64,000 nucleotides of DNA. Source: Paraspadella gotoi. Lineage: Eukaryota > Chaetognatha. Positions 21,484-31,375 of the stretch are shown here, piece after piece. The stretch is from NCBI GenBank assembly GCA_051294375.1, contig CM119271.1, positions 13,451,515-13,515,514 of the forward strand, in the 5' to 3' direction. Numbering within the stretch: position 1 is the first letter of the stretch; each line of letters opens with the position of its first letter. The notes beneath the pieces were generated by a model. It ran no database searches, was not told where the DNA came from, and saw only the letters and a list, made by a program, of their open reading frames with translations. A program made the translations under genes and the position numbers.

Positions 21484-23866
21484 TCGATCTGGCTACAGCA
21501 ATCCCGACCCTAACTCACTTTTATAACTCCTTTTCGGTCCGTCGTTCCGCCCCCTCAATATTGTCGGGCACACACTATATCAATGTCAGACATCAAATAT
21601 GATAATTATGCAAAAAATGATGTCCGTCCGTCCTCGTCCCTCCGTCCTCCGTCCGTCCGTCGCCGTCCACCTTAGCAAAAACACCAATTACTCGTATTGG
21701 ATGGATGATTTAAATGAAATTGTGTGGATAGTAAGGTGTTATTGAGCTGGATATTAAGTTCGATGGAACGTCCGATGGAATGAGTTAATGAAAAACAAAA
21801 AATATATTCATATTTGAACCCTTGCTCTGAGTGAAGGATATGACCTGGAATTTTGTATGTGGTAGAAGTGTGTGATTGACAGGACATCAAGTTTCGATGG
21901 AAAGTTGGATGGAAAGAGTTTAAATGAAAAAAACAAAAACCTGTTTTTATATTGATTATGCTTCTTTTCCTTTTATATAAATGTATCTGCGGATGTTAAA
22001 TAAATCATAATTAAATCAGTTTAATTTAATCAATTAATAAATAATTAATCATAATTAATTAATTTCATCAAATCCGTCCCGCCATCTTACAAAACTCCAT
22101 ATCGTGATTGGCTGGTGGATTGGAATAAATTGTGTGGGGTAGGAAAGTGTGTGATTAAAGCGGATATAAAATTCGATGGAACAAGCGTGTGTGTGGATTA
22201 GTTTAAATGGAAAAACATAAGTCGATTACTAAAATCTTTAACTTTTTTAACCATAAATACTCATTATCATTTGGATGATAGATTGATTAATTTTGTGTTG
22301 GGTAGAAAACGTATGACGAAAGCTTGATATATCTCAGTGGAAACTACCAGTGAAAATGAGTTAAATAACAAAAATAGAGTCATTAACTTGAACTTTTTAT
22401 TTTTTACCCAGTAGATTGAGATGAAATTTGTGAGCCGTAGAAAGTGAGTGAAGAAGCAGATATAAAGTTTGACGGATGCAAGTTGACAATAATGCAATTT
22501 GAAAATGATGCAAGTTAAAAATCTTAAGCATAAGATCGTCCTATTGCATAGAAGAGAGAGAGAGAAGAAAGAGAAGTGAGAGAGAAAGAGAGAGAGAGAG
22601 AGGTGGCGGAGAGAGAGAAGAGAGACATAAAAAAAAATATCTTAAGACTCAGTCGAGCAGGCCCATATATAGAAATTATGAAAAAAACCGGGGAAAAAAC
22701 GATGATCATGCGATTCGAATGTATGTACTAGTAATTGATTGAGGTAATATATTGATTGATGTATAGAATTTATGATGTAATGGATTGCTATGATGTCTTG
22801 TATCTTATTGATCGATGTCAGTCATCACTGCTATGATAGTCATCAGTGATGCGATATTGTCATCATGATTCGATATGTCATTCATTGATGCGATGATAGC
22901 ATAAAACAAACCAAATGCGTGTATGAGGGTATGAGTGAAGAGAGAAGGATAGAAAGGAAAAGAGAGAAGAGAAGAGAGAGAGGAGAGAGAGAAGAAGGAT
23001 AATCCGATCTCGGATGAAATTGGATTTTGTATGAAAAAGCGCGATAAATGGCATTAAAAGTTTTTAGAAGGAAAAAAAATAATCGATTTTCAAAAAAACA
23101 AACGATACGCAAAATCGACAATGGACAGACCACACAGGACAGAGAAGCAAGAGGAGAGAGAAAAGAGAGAGAAGGGACAGCGCTGCAGAGAAAAAGAGAA
23201 GAAAGAGCGATATTAAAATTAAAGAAAAGAGAGAGAAGCTTACCGCCCTTACGTTTAAGAATCAGCATCTATGCGCCGCCTAGCAGACTATTCTCTACCA
23301 AGGACCCGGGTTCGCGCCTGTTCGCGGCATCGTTTTACATTAGTGAACCCACATGTATATCTAAAAATTTTGTAAAAAGAGAGAGAGAAGAGAAGAGAGG
23401 AGAAGAACTGACAGCGCTGCCAGAGCCGGAACTCGTTTTTAGAAGAACAGTGACGAGAAAAAGTGAGAGAGAGAGCGACATATAATTAAAACGTTTTTTG
23501 TTTTGTAAAAAAACTAAACAAATACCAATATGATATGAAACATGAGAATTTTAAGATTTGATGATAGAGCATATATGAAATCAAACTCCCTATGATTCAC
23601 ACTTCAGAAGCCATGATTGCAAAAGCGAGACCGAAGCTAAACCGAAAAAATCTAACAGGACGGGCTTGCCGCCTGGCTCGATAATAGAGGTATTTGTTTG
23701 TTGATAAAATGTAAACAAAAATTTATAACTGCCTGACTCAATTTAAAGGACATCGATGATGAAACGAATATAAATTAAATTAATCTATTAATCATAATCT
23801 ATTATTAATTAATTAATTAATATCAATAATTAATTAATCGTAGCATATCGACATTGTTGCTCAAAT
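21484..23866. repeat. 2.4-kb segment absent from block A, with R3 units
   Basis: Opens with an inverted R3-type end and a GTCCGTCCGTCC tract. Four or five diverged units of about 130-200 bp follow to about 22480, each with ATTACTCG/GATGG, TTGTGTG.G.TAG.AA.GTGTG and GATATAAA.TTCGATGGA words. After that come a GA-rich stretch (22550-22625), CATTGATGCGATGATA-type short repeats (22800-22900), GA-rich DNA (22920-23480) and AATTAATT tracts. No gene was recognised. Confidence 0.6.
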
Positions 23867-24890
23867 TGTTTCTTTTAGACTAACTTTAAAACGTTTATAC
23901 TGTCTCCTCTTTCTACCTTTTCCTCTCTTTATTTCTGTCCTCTTGTCCTTCTGCTTTAATTTCTGTCCACCATATCCCTTTTTTCTCTAAAAGTAACAAG
24001 TTCTTCGAGCAAAGAAAATATTAACGCTAAAACTTTCAACGTCATATCACAAACGAGAGAGAGAGACAGACGACGACGGACGACAACGCTACTTTCCACA
24101 AAAACATTTCGCCCCAAATTTAATATCCAGAGCAAAAAAAAAATTTTTAGACGAGGATCGACCAAAAAGAAAAACGTGAATTTTTTAAATTTTCAAATCC
24201 GATGACAATTAATTAAAATTTTTTTTTTGTGAACATATTAAAGGCAGCTTTCCTATAGGACAAAAGACGGCAGAACAGATAGACAGTCTTCCTTATTTAG
24301 GATAAAAGACAGACCGACAAATAGACTTCCTTATTTAGAAACCTAAAATAACCTCGTACACAAACAACTAAAAAATTTCTCCGGTTTTTGGCCTTTTATT
24401 CCCAGAACGGCCCATTCATCTAAATCGCATTAGGTTATCTTTTTAGTTAAGATTTAGAAGTAGGTCGGGTTGGATAGGTTAGTGATGAGTAAGGGATTAA
24501 GATAGTTATTACGGTTAGGTTACGGTTAAGGATGGTTAAGGGTTAAAGAAAGGCTAACATTAGAGTAAGGTTAATGTTAAGTTAATAATTAAGGATTGGT
24601 TATCATTTAAAATATGTTCAGGTTAATATAGGGAAAAAAAATCCATAGTTTCTTGATCCATTCCTCTGTTAATCATTTTTTTAATTTTTAGACACAAATT
24701 GAGGATTACCACTCCAAGGTATAATTTTTCCCTCGCCTTTTAATACACAGTGGCTAATTGAAGTCTCTAATTCAGCCACACAGCGATTTTCTCCGATGGG
24801 AGATGAATCGCTTTGGATAAAGTCACTGGTTTCTATATAAACGGAGAGAGAAAGTTGATTAACGACTGTGTTCAATTCCATCGGAGGAAA

Positions 24891-24892
<2 letters not shown>

Positions 24893-24937
<45 letters not shown>

Positions 24938-25859
24938 AGAGGAGAGAGAGAGAGAGAGAGAGAGAGAAGATAACAAAGACACAATGAAGACTCCGCGTCG
25001 CCAGTGCTAACGACGATAACACGAGACGGACGGACGATAACAACGACGACGAGACGACGACTATAAAAATAAAGGAGAAAATGAAGAAACGAAGCGACAA
25101 AGAGATTGGACGAAAAAAGGCGCCATCTTGAATTGGAAAAAAAAAGTCGGATTTGAATGAAAACAAAGAAATGAAAGGCCTATGTATGAGTAATGAGTAT
25201 GAGTATGAGAATGAAGTATGAGTATGAGATGGGTTAGAATGAAAAAAACGAGCAAAAAAATATAAAAAAATAATGAAGTACAATACTATACAGTATTTTC
25301 CGATATGGCGTTTTGAGGGAGCGGTATTAATCGATGAATTGTTTATTGAAAGTTGAATCATCAATGAAATTGATTAGTTCAATTGAAATTTTATTAATAA
25401 GAATCCAGTTATTATGACTAGACTCTTGATTGAACTTTAGGATCGGCTTTGCTATTATCTTGTAACAGGATATCACGTAATAGTTCTAGCAAAAGGCTGA
25501 CATGAGGTCGCCGAAAAAAGGATCCAAAATTAAAACGTAATCGACGAAAAAGTTTCCAAGATTAGAAAATTGAGAGACGCGACGTGAAGCTGAAAGAAGA
25601 AAATAAATGAGGGAAGAAAATCGGAATCTTAGAGTACAAAGTTCTCGCTGGCCAAAAAAAAATTTTGAGTAAAACAGTATTATGTGCATTATGTAACTCA
25701 ATTGATCACTATTCATTATAAAATTGTTATACATTAGCTTATAATTAATGTTTCTTTAATTACCTAAGTTTTTTTTTATCAATAACATATTGTAAAATAT
25801 TTTTAAATAAATTTAAAATAAAAACGCAACCCGCGGGCTAGAAAAACCCTGTGCTCTCT

Positions 25860-25894
<35 letters not shown>

Positions 25895-26930
25895 CACTCT
25901 CTCTCTCTCTTCTCTCTCTCCTCTCTCTCTCCCTCTCTTCTCTCTCCTCTCTCAGTTCGCGGGTTGCGTTTTTATTTTAAATTTTATTTAAAAAATATTT
26001 TTACCAAATATGTTATTGAAATAAAAAAAACTTAGGTTAATTAAAGAAACATTAAATTATAAGCTAATGTATAACAATTTTTATAATGAATAGTTGATCA
26101 ATTAGAGTTACAATTAATGCACATAATACTGTTTTACTCAAATATTTTTTTTTGGCCAGCGAGACTTTGTAACGCCATAAAGATTTCCCGATTTTCTTCC
26201 CTCATTTATTTTCTTCTTTCAGGCTTCAACGTCGCGTCTCTCAATTTTCTAATCTTGGAAACTTTTTCGTCGATTCGTTTTAATTTTGGATCCTTTTTTC
26301 GGCGACTCATGTCATCCCTAATTTGCTAGAACTAATTACGTCGAATATCCCTGTGACAAGATAATAGCAAAGCCGGATCCTGAAAGTTTTCAATCAAGAG
26401 TCTAGTCTATAATAACTGGATTCTCTATTAATAAAATTTCAATTGAACTAATCAATTTCATTGATGATTCAACTTTCAATAAACAATTTCAATCGTATTT
26501 AAGTACCGCTCCCTCAAAACGTCATATCGGAAAATACTGTATAGTATTGTACTTCATTATTTTTTTTTATCATTTTTTTGCTCGTTTTTTTCATTCTACC
26601 CATCTCATACTCATACTCATTCTCATACTCATACTCAATTACTCATACTCATAGGCCTTTCATTTCTTTTGTTTTCAATTCAAATTCCCGAGCCTTTTTT
26701 TTTTCCAATTTCAAGATGGCGCCTTTTCTCGTCAAATCTCTTTGTCGCTTCGATTTCTTCATTTTTCATCCTTTATTTTTATAGTCGTCGTCGTCGTCGT
26801 CGTTGTTATCGTCGTCGTCGTCATCGTTGTTATCGTCGTTATCGCATGGCGACGCGGAGTCTCTCTCTCTCATTGTGTCTTTGTTGTTTCTTCTCGTCTC
26901 TCTCTCTCTCTCTCTCATCCTCTCTCTTCT

Positions 26931-26970
<40 letters not shown>

Positions 26971-26974
26971 CTAC
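24893..26974. repeat. Large inverted repeat centred on (CT)n
   Basis: The left arm (about 24893-25835) and right arm (about 25956-26974) are reverse complements with indels. Both contain AAAATAAAAACGCAACCCGCG next to the centre, a diverged R1-like core, the TCATACTCATACTCAT tract, GGCGCCATCTTGA and an outer (GA)n/(CT)n array. The centre, 25850-25950, is CT-rich. Confidence 0.9.
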
Positions 26975-27654
26975 TCTAACGAGGTGAATAATCAATTAAG
27001 AAAACAAGGAGAAAATGATGAGGATTGAAGAATCGAAATGAAAATTCACCAATATTATATGTATATTGTATAATGTTACATGTGATAATCCTTTCTTTTC
27101 GTTGTTATTTAATATTTAGAGAAAACAAAGTGTTTTTGAATTTGTGACAACGATTTATTTTAATAGACGGACATGTTTCGACTCTTTGGGTGAAGACTCG
27201 AACCCAATGTTCAAATTCAAATTTGCAAAGCCTAGCATGAAAATTGACAAAATTATATATTTATTTATTTATTTATTACATATATTTACTTGACAATACC
27301 ATAGAGCTCCTTCTATAATTTTATGAAATTGGTACAACCAATATAAAATTTATCCATTCATTTAATAAATAAGCTATCTTGCCCCTGACTTTGACTTTGA
27401 CTTTGACTTGGGTGGTTTAAGGCCTCCATCACACTTACAAGATAATTATATTATAGAAAATACTTTGAATGGATAAACAGTTGACTGATTTAAATATCCA
27501 TTATATACAAATCGAGCTAAATGGAATCGTTTAATTGAAATAATTTCATCAGTTTATTTAATTGTTTTAATCAAACGATTCTTTGATCTGTTTTTAATCA
27601 ATGATTTTGACATTTGTCGACGGGAATTCGAGCATAAGCCGTCGTCGTCGTCGT
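26975..27654. other. AT-rich non-coding DNA
   Basis: A truncated plus-strand R1 copy lies at 27320-27455 (ATGAAATTGGTACAACCAAT to TTAAGGCCTCCATCACAC, with a TTTGACTTTGACTTTGACTT stutter). A GTC trinucleotide tract is at 27640-27666. No gene was recognised. Confidence 0.55.
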
Positions 27655-27839
27655 CGTCGTCGTCGTTGCTTGGCGACGAGACGCGCGTTCGGATTATAGT
27701 GGAAAGAGGATTGTGGCTAAGAGTGAAGACGTCGTTAAAGAGTGGCAAGGTAAGTTAATGTTAAGCAAGGAGTGAAAGAGTGAGGCATTTACGTAACGGC
27801 ATTAATGAAGTATGAAGGGTACTGTTTTACTGTGGACGC

Positions 27840-27996
27840 GGCAGCTACCAATTGCGCTGAAGACTACTCCCCGTAACCTCTTAAGCCCACTAGCAAGGGA
27901 TGCACCAGGTCCTGGGCTTGGAACCAGGCTTGAGGGTTTTCCAGGTCCCGGGTACCTAAAGGTCATGATCCGATGGTTTTACTCAATGAGCCACCT
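27840..27996 (-). mobile_element. tRNA-derived SINE, minus-strand copy (internally deleted)
   Basis: On the minus strand it begins GGTGGCTCATTGAGTAAAACC (box A), skips the box B region, then reads CTGGAAAACCCTCAAGCCTG and GGAGTAGTCTTCAGCGC. It has lost the stretch between GGTACC and the GTGGAAAACC body that the 10.4-kb copy has. Confidence 0.8.
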
Positions 27997-28064
27997 TGTT
28001 ACAACCGCTTCAGTACATCAGGCAGTGGACTCGTGGTGGTTTTATTGGCGGTGGTTACGGCGAC

Positions 28065-28602
28065 NNNNNNNNNNNNNNNNNNNNNNNNNNNNNNNNNNNN
28101 NNNNNNNNNNNNNNNNNNNNNNNNNNNNNNNNNNNNNNNNNNNNNNNNNNNNNNNNNNNNNNNNNNNNNNNNNNNNNNNNNNNNNNNNNNNNNNNNNNNN
28201 NNNNNNNNNNNNNNNNNNNNNNNNNNNNNNNNNNNNNNNNNNNNNNNNNNNNNNNNNNNNNNNNNNNNNNNNNNNNNNNNNNNNNNNNNNNNNNNNNNNN
28301 NNNNNNNNNNNNNNNNNNNNNNNNNNNNNNNNNNNNNNNNNNNNNNNNNNNNNNNNNNNNNNNNNNNNNNNNNNNNNNNNNNNNNNNNNNNNNNNNNNNN
28401 NNNNNNNNNNNNNNNNNNNNNNNNNNNNNNNNNNNNNNNNNNNNNNNNNNNNNNNNNNNNNNNNNNNNNNNNNNNNNNNNNNNNNNNNNNNNNNNNNNNN
28501 NNNNNNNNNNNNNNNNNNNNNNNNNNNNNNNNNNNNNNNNNNNNNNNNNNNNNNNNNNNNNNNNNNNNNNNNNNNNNNNNNNNNNNNNNNNNNNNNNNNN
28601 NN
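28065..28602. other. Assembly gap (538 N)
   Basis: Unresolved bases. The matching interval of the second block B copy is about 42030-42605. Confidence 0.95.
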
Positions 28603-29004
28603 AGAGGTGAGAAATTGTACACGCTGTACGTTGTACAATGTTGTACAATGTACATTGTACAGGTGAGGATTGGTAAGGTGGTAAATGGAACGGCGGCGGC
28701 GGCGGCGGCGGCTGCGGCTGAAATGAGAGATGATTGAGGCGGGCGGCGGAACGGAGCGGGGAAAAAAAGGGGGCGTGGCGATCTGCGACGTCTGCCACGT
28801 CGCGCGTCTCGTTCGTTCGTGCGTTTGGCGTCGACGACAGGAAAAGAAATTCCCGCCAAGAATTTATTGGCTGCGCCGCGGCGACGCTGCGCCGGTGACG
28901 CTGAGTCGGCGACGACGAAGACGAAGACCGAAAGACTTTCATTTTTTGTTTTGGTTCTCTTTTCCAAAAGCGTTCCATTTCTGTTTATACTAATGTGTTA
29001 ATAA

Positions 29005-29335
29005 ACCCATAACCCGATCCTAAATCCTAATTCCTAGCCTTCATCCCTTAACCCTAACCTAATTCCTAACCTTCATCCCTTAACACTAACCTTCATCCCT
29101 TAACTCTAACCTAATTACTAACCTTCATCCCTTAACCCTAACCTAATTCCTAACCTTCATCCCTTAACCCTAACCTAATTCCTAACCTTCATCCCTTTAC
29201 CCTAACCTAATTACTAACTTTCATCCCTTCACCCTAACCTAATTACTAACCTTCATCCCTTAACCCTAAAATTCCTAACCTTCGTCCCTTAACTCTAACC
29301 TAATTTCTAACCTTCATCCCTTAACCCTAAAACTA
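29005..29335. repeat. ~31-bp telomere-like minisatellite
   Basis: Ten or so units of CCCTAACCTAATTCCTAACC followed by TTCATCCCTTAA. Units differ mainly by T/A changes and one deletion. The CCCTAA word resembles metazoan telomere repeats, but the period is about 31-32 bp. Confidence 0.9.
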
Positions 29336-29946
29336 ATTATACATTGAATACGACCATAGCAAATGGTTTCCCCACGCTTGTGTTGTTTATGTTAATGTTT
29401 ATCTCTATGATAATGATAATGTAAGATGCTTGTTCAACTTGTAAGCTCATTCGCCCTCGGTGAGGGGACTTTCTATCTGTGATACTTTTTTTATATCTCC
29501 CGATTATCATTGTGACATTTTTCTTATTTCGTTTGACTTCTTTTTTTTTTGGCAAAAAGTCGCAACGAATTCTGGCGTCAAATCAAAATCGCGTTCAATC
29601 AGCTGGAATTGCAATCAAAATCGCGTTCAATCAGCTGGAATTGCAATTTTATTGAGAAAAAAGTTTATATCTGTGACAAAAGTGATAAAAAGTGATAAAA
29701 GTGATAAAAAGTTATATAAGTGACGAAAAGTAATCTCATTGATAGTATTACTAATTATCCATGAACCCAAAATAATTTACATGATCCAAAGAAGAAAATC
29801 AAGTTGTTTAAAAGAACGTCTCTATTATTAGTAACTTCAATCAAAAAAGTAAAATCTTAAACGAGGTTTCCTTTCGTAAAATGTTGTTAAGCCATTGTGA
29901 TTATAATCACTGAAATGCGCTTTTAGATAATTGGTTCAAGAAAGAA

Positions 29947-29978
<32 letters not shown>
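29336..29978. other. Non-coding DNA with a perfect 32-bp duplication
   Basis: 29581-29612 and 29613-29644 are identical (unit starting AATCAAAATCGCG). They are followed by GTGATAAAA repeats (about 29676-29712) and a (GA)n tract at 29950-29978. No gene was recognised. Confidence 0.6.
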
Positions 29979-30003
29979 NNNNNNNNNNNNNNNNNNNNNN
30001 NNN
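29979..30003. other. 25-N placeholder gap
   Basis: Exactly 25 N directly after (GA)n. Confidence 0.95.
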
Positions 30004-30179
30004 AACAGATCCCAACAACCCAACTCTTCACTCGGTATCATCTACTCTATACCTCAAGTAACCTCTATTATGATATTATCCACTCACACAATTGATGTCC
30101 GTTCCGTCGTCCGTGACCCGTCGCATCGTTCGCCGCCCGCCGTTCCGCACCCGCCCACGCTTACGCATCCACACACAAA

Positions 30180-30291
30180 TTGCCTCGAGATTCGAGTAAC
30201 CGATCCTCATCAACCTAATAAAATATTTTATATCAGAAGATATCACAGAAGAAAAAGAGGACTACAATGAAGTAGATTGTTATGTATTAAT

Positions 30292-30327
<36 letters not shown>

Positions 30328-30445
30328 ATAAAAACATAAACAATCTACTTCATTGTAGTCCTCTTTTTCTTCTTGTGATATCTTCTGATATAAAATATTT
30401 ATTATATATATCGGTTTATTACTCGAATCTCGAGCAATTGTAGTT
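30180..30445. repeat. ~120-bp-arm inverted repeat centred on (GA)n
   Basis: The arm 30183-30293 (CTCGAGATTCGAGTAACCGAT ... GAGGACTACAATGAAGTAGA) is mirrored by 30335-30441 around a GA repeat at 30296-30325. Confidence 0.9.
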
Positions 30446-30660
30446 TAATGCTAAGGTGGGACGGTGGAACGGACGGACGGACGAACGGACGGACGGACGG
30501 ACGGACGGACGGACATCAATTTTTAGCATAATTTATCATAATTAGAGGTTCTGATATAATAATGATTTACCGATAAGATTTTTGGGTGGGACCGACGAAC
30601 CGGCAAAGTGAATTATAGAGTCGGAATCTACTGATTTAAGCAGATGCGACTAAAAAAAAT
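30420..30660 (+). repeat. Dispersed repeat R3 end with (GGAC)n
   Basis: TTACTCGAATCTCGAGCAATTG, GCTAAGGTGGGACGG, a perfect (GGAC)n-type tract, then GACCGACGAACCGGCAAAGTG and a degenerate hairpin ending GCGACTAAAA. It parallels 10.20-10.34 kb. Confidence 0.7.
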
Positions 30661-31011
30661 ATTTACAAAATTCTTTACTTCGTTAGCTAATTATATAATA
30701 TATACATTTAAATTATCGTGTGCAGATCCGACGTTTTACGCTCAAAATAGTTTTTTAGCTCCCTCTCCCTGTCTCTCTCTCTCTCACTCTGATAACGGGC
30801 ATTTTTTTCCCTGTCGGATGAAACATCCCCCCCCCCGGCACAAACAACCCCGACGCGCGATCTCTTCTCTTTCTTCGTCTCCTCCTCTCTCTCTTCTCTC
30901 TCTGCTCCCTACTCTCTATCTTGCATCTTTATTATCTTCCGAAGACCCGGCATCATTTTTGTTCTCTTTTTCACAGCCTTTTCTAGATTTGCAGTAGAAA
31001 AATTAGCAATC

Positions 31012-31016
31012 GTGCT
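31012..31016. repeat. Target-site duplication, left (GTGCT)
   Basis: GTGCT immediately before the 5' LTR. The same five bases follow the 3' LTR at 40607-40611. The unoccupied paralogous site at about 47578 reads CCGTGCTTTAAAAAG. Confidence 0.8.
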
Positions 31017-31345
31017 CATCGCAGAGGAATCAAGACTGTCTAGATCGAAATCGTGTCAACGACTAGTAAGCAGAAAAGGCCACCAAGAGAAGAATGGAAC
31101 ATTGTCATTGGCCAAAGATATAAAAGAAACAAATTGCACCGGGGGCCAATGGCACTGATGGGTTTCTTCCGCCTCGCTAAATTTCCCATGCTTCTGTTGA
31201 ACGATATTTAAAAGAGGAATCAGAATACTTGTATGTATCACCGCCCCAAAAATTGACACCGTTTGTGCTATTTAACGTCTTATTTCTGAAGAAATTAAAA
31301 TCCACTTTTGGTTTCGCCTAGAAAATCCCTGTCTTACTTATATTT
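31017..31345 (+). repeat. 5' LTR
   Basis: Shares CATCGCAG start, GAACATTGTCAT, AAATTGCACCG, GCCCCAAAAATTGACACCGT, TTTCTGAAGAAAT and AAATCCCTGTC with 40301-40606 in the same order. About 329 bp. The ends are CATCGC...TATTT rather than TG...CA. A GATATAAAAG segment near 31116 could be a TATA-like element. Confidence 0.85.
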
Positions 31346-31375
31346 GGGTGACAGGATTAGTGATTCGATCACCGA
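31343..31375 (+). promoter_or_regulatory. Possible tRNA primer-binding site
   Basis: Directly after the LTR lies TTGGGTGACAGGATTAGTG followed by ATTCGATCACC. A TGG start and an ATTCGAT core are what complementarity to a tRNA acceptor and T arm would give, but the tRNA species is not identified. Confidence 0.4.

Larger units (their letters stand above)
20930..24892. repeat. Block A', second copy with insertion
   Basis: 20950-21483 matches 14000-14563 and 23867-24892 matches about 14564-15697, both with many small indels. The intervening 21484-23866 has no partner in block A. Confidence 0.85.
27655..31016. repeat. Block B, first copy (left part)
   Basis: The order is GAGGATTGTGGCTAAGAGTGAAG, SINE, gap, GTACATTGTACA palindromic words, a GC-rich stretch, CCTAACCTAATTC minisatellite, inverted repeat, R3 end and a CT-rich flank. 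Each recurs in this order at 41.29-47.58 kb. Arginine/alanine frames in 28730-29000 come from GC-rich repeats. Confidence 0.8.

Noticed and set aside
22882-23268. 128-codon minus-strand frame with hydrophobic stretches
   Set aside because: Derived from GA-rich DNA read on the opposite strand. Overlapped by an equally open R/E-rich plus-strand frame.
27812-28978. Frames of 250-320 codons across the 538-N gap on both strands
   Set aside because: Open only because the gap has no bases to create stops. The visible ends are SINE sequence and GC repeats.
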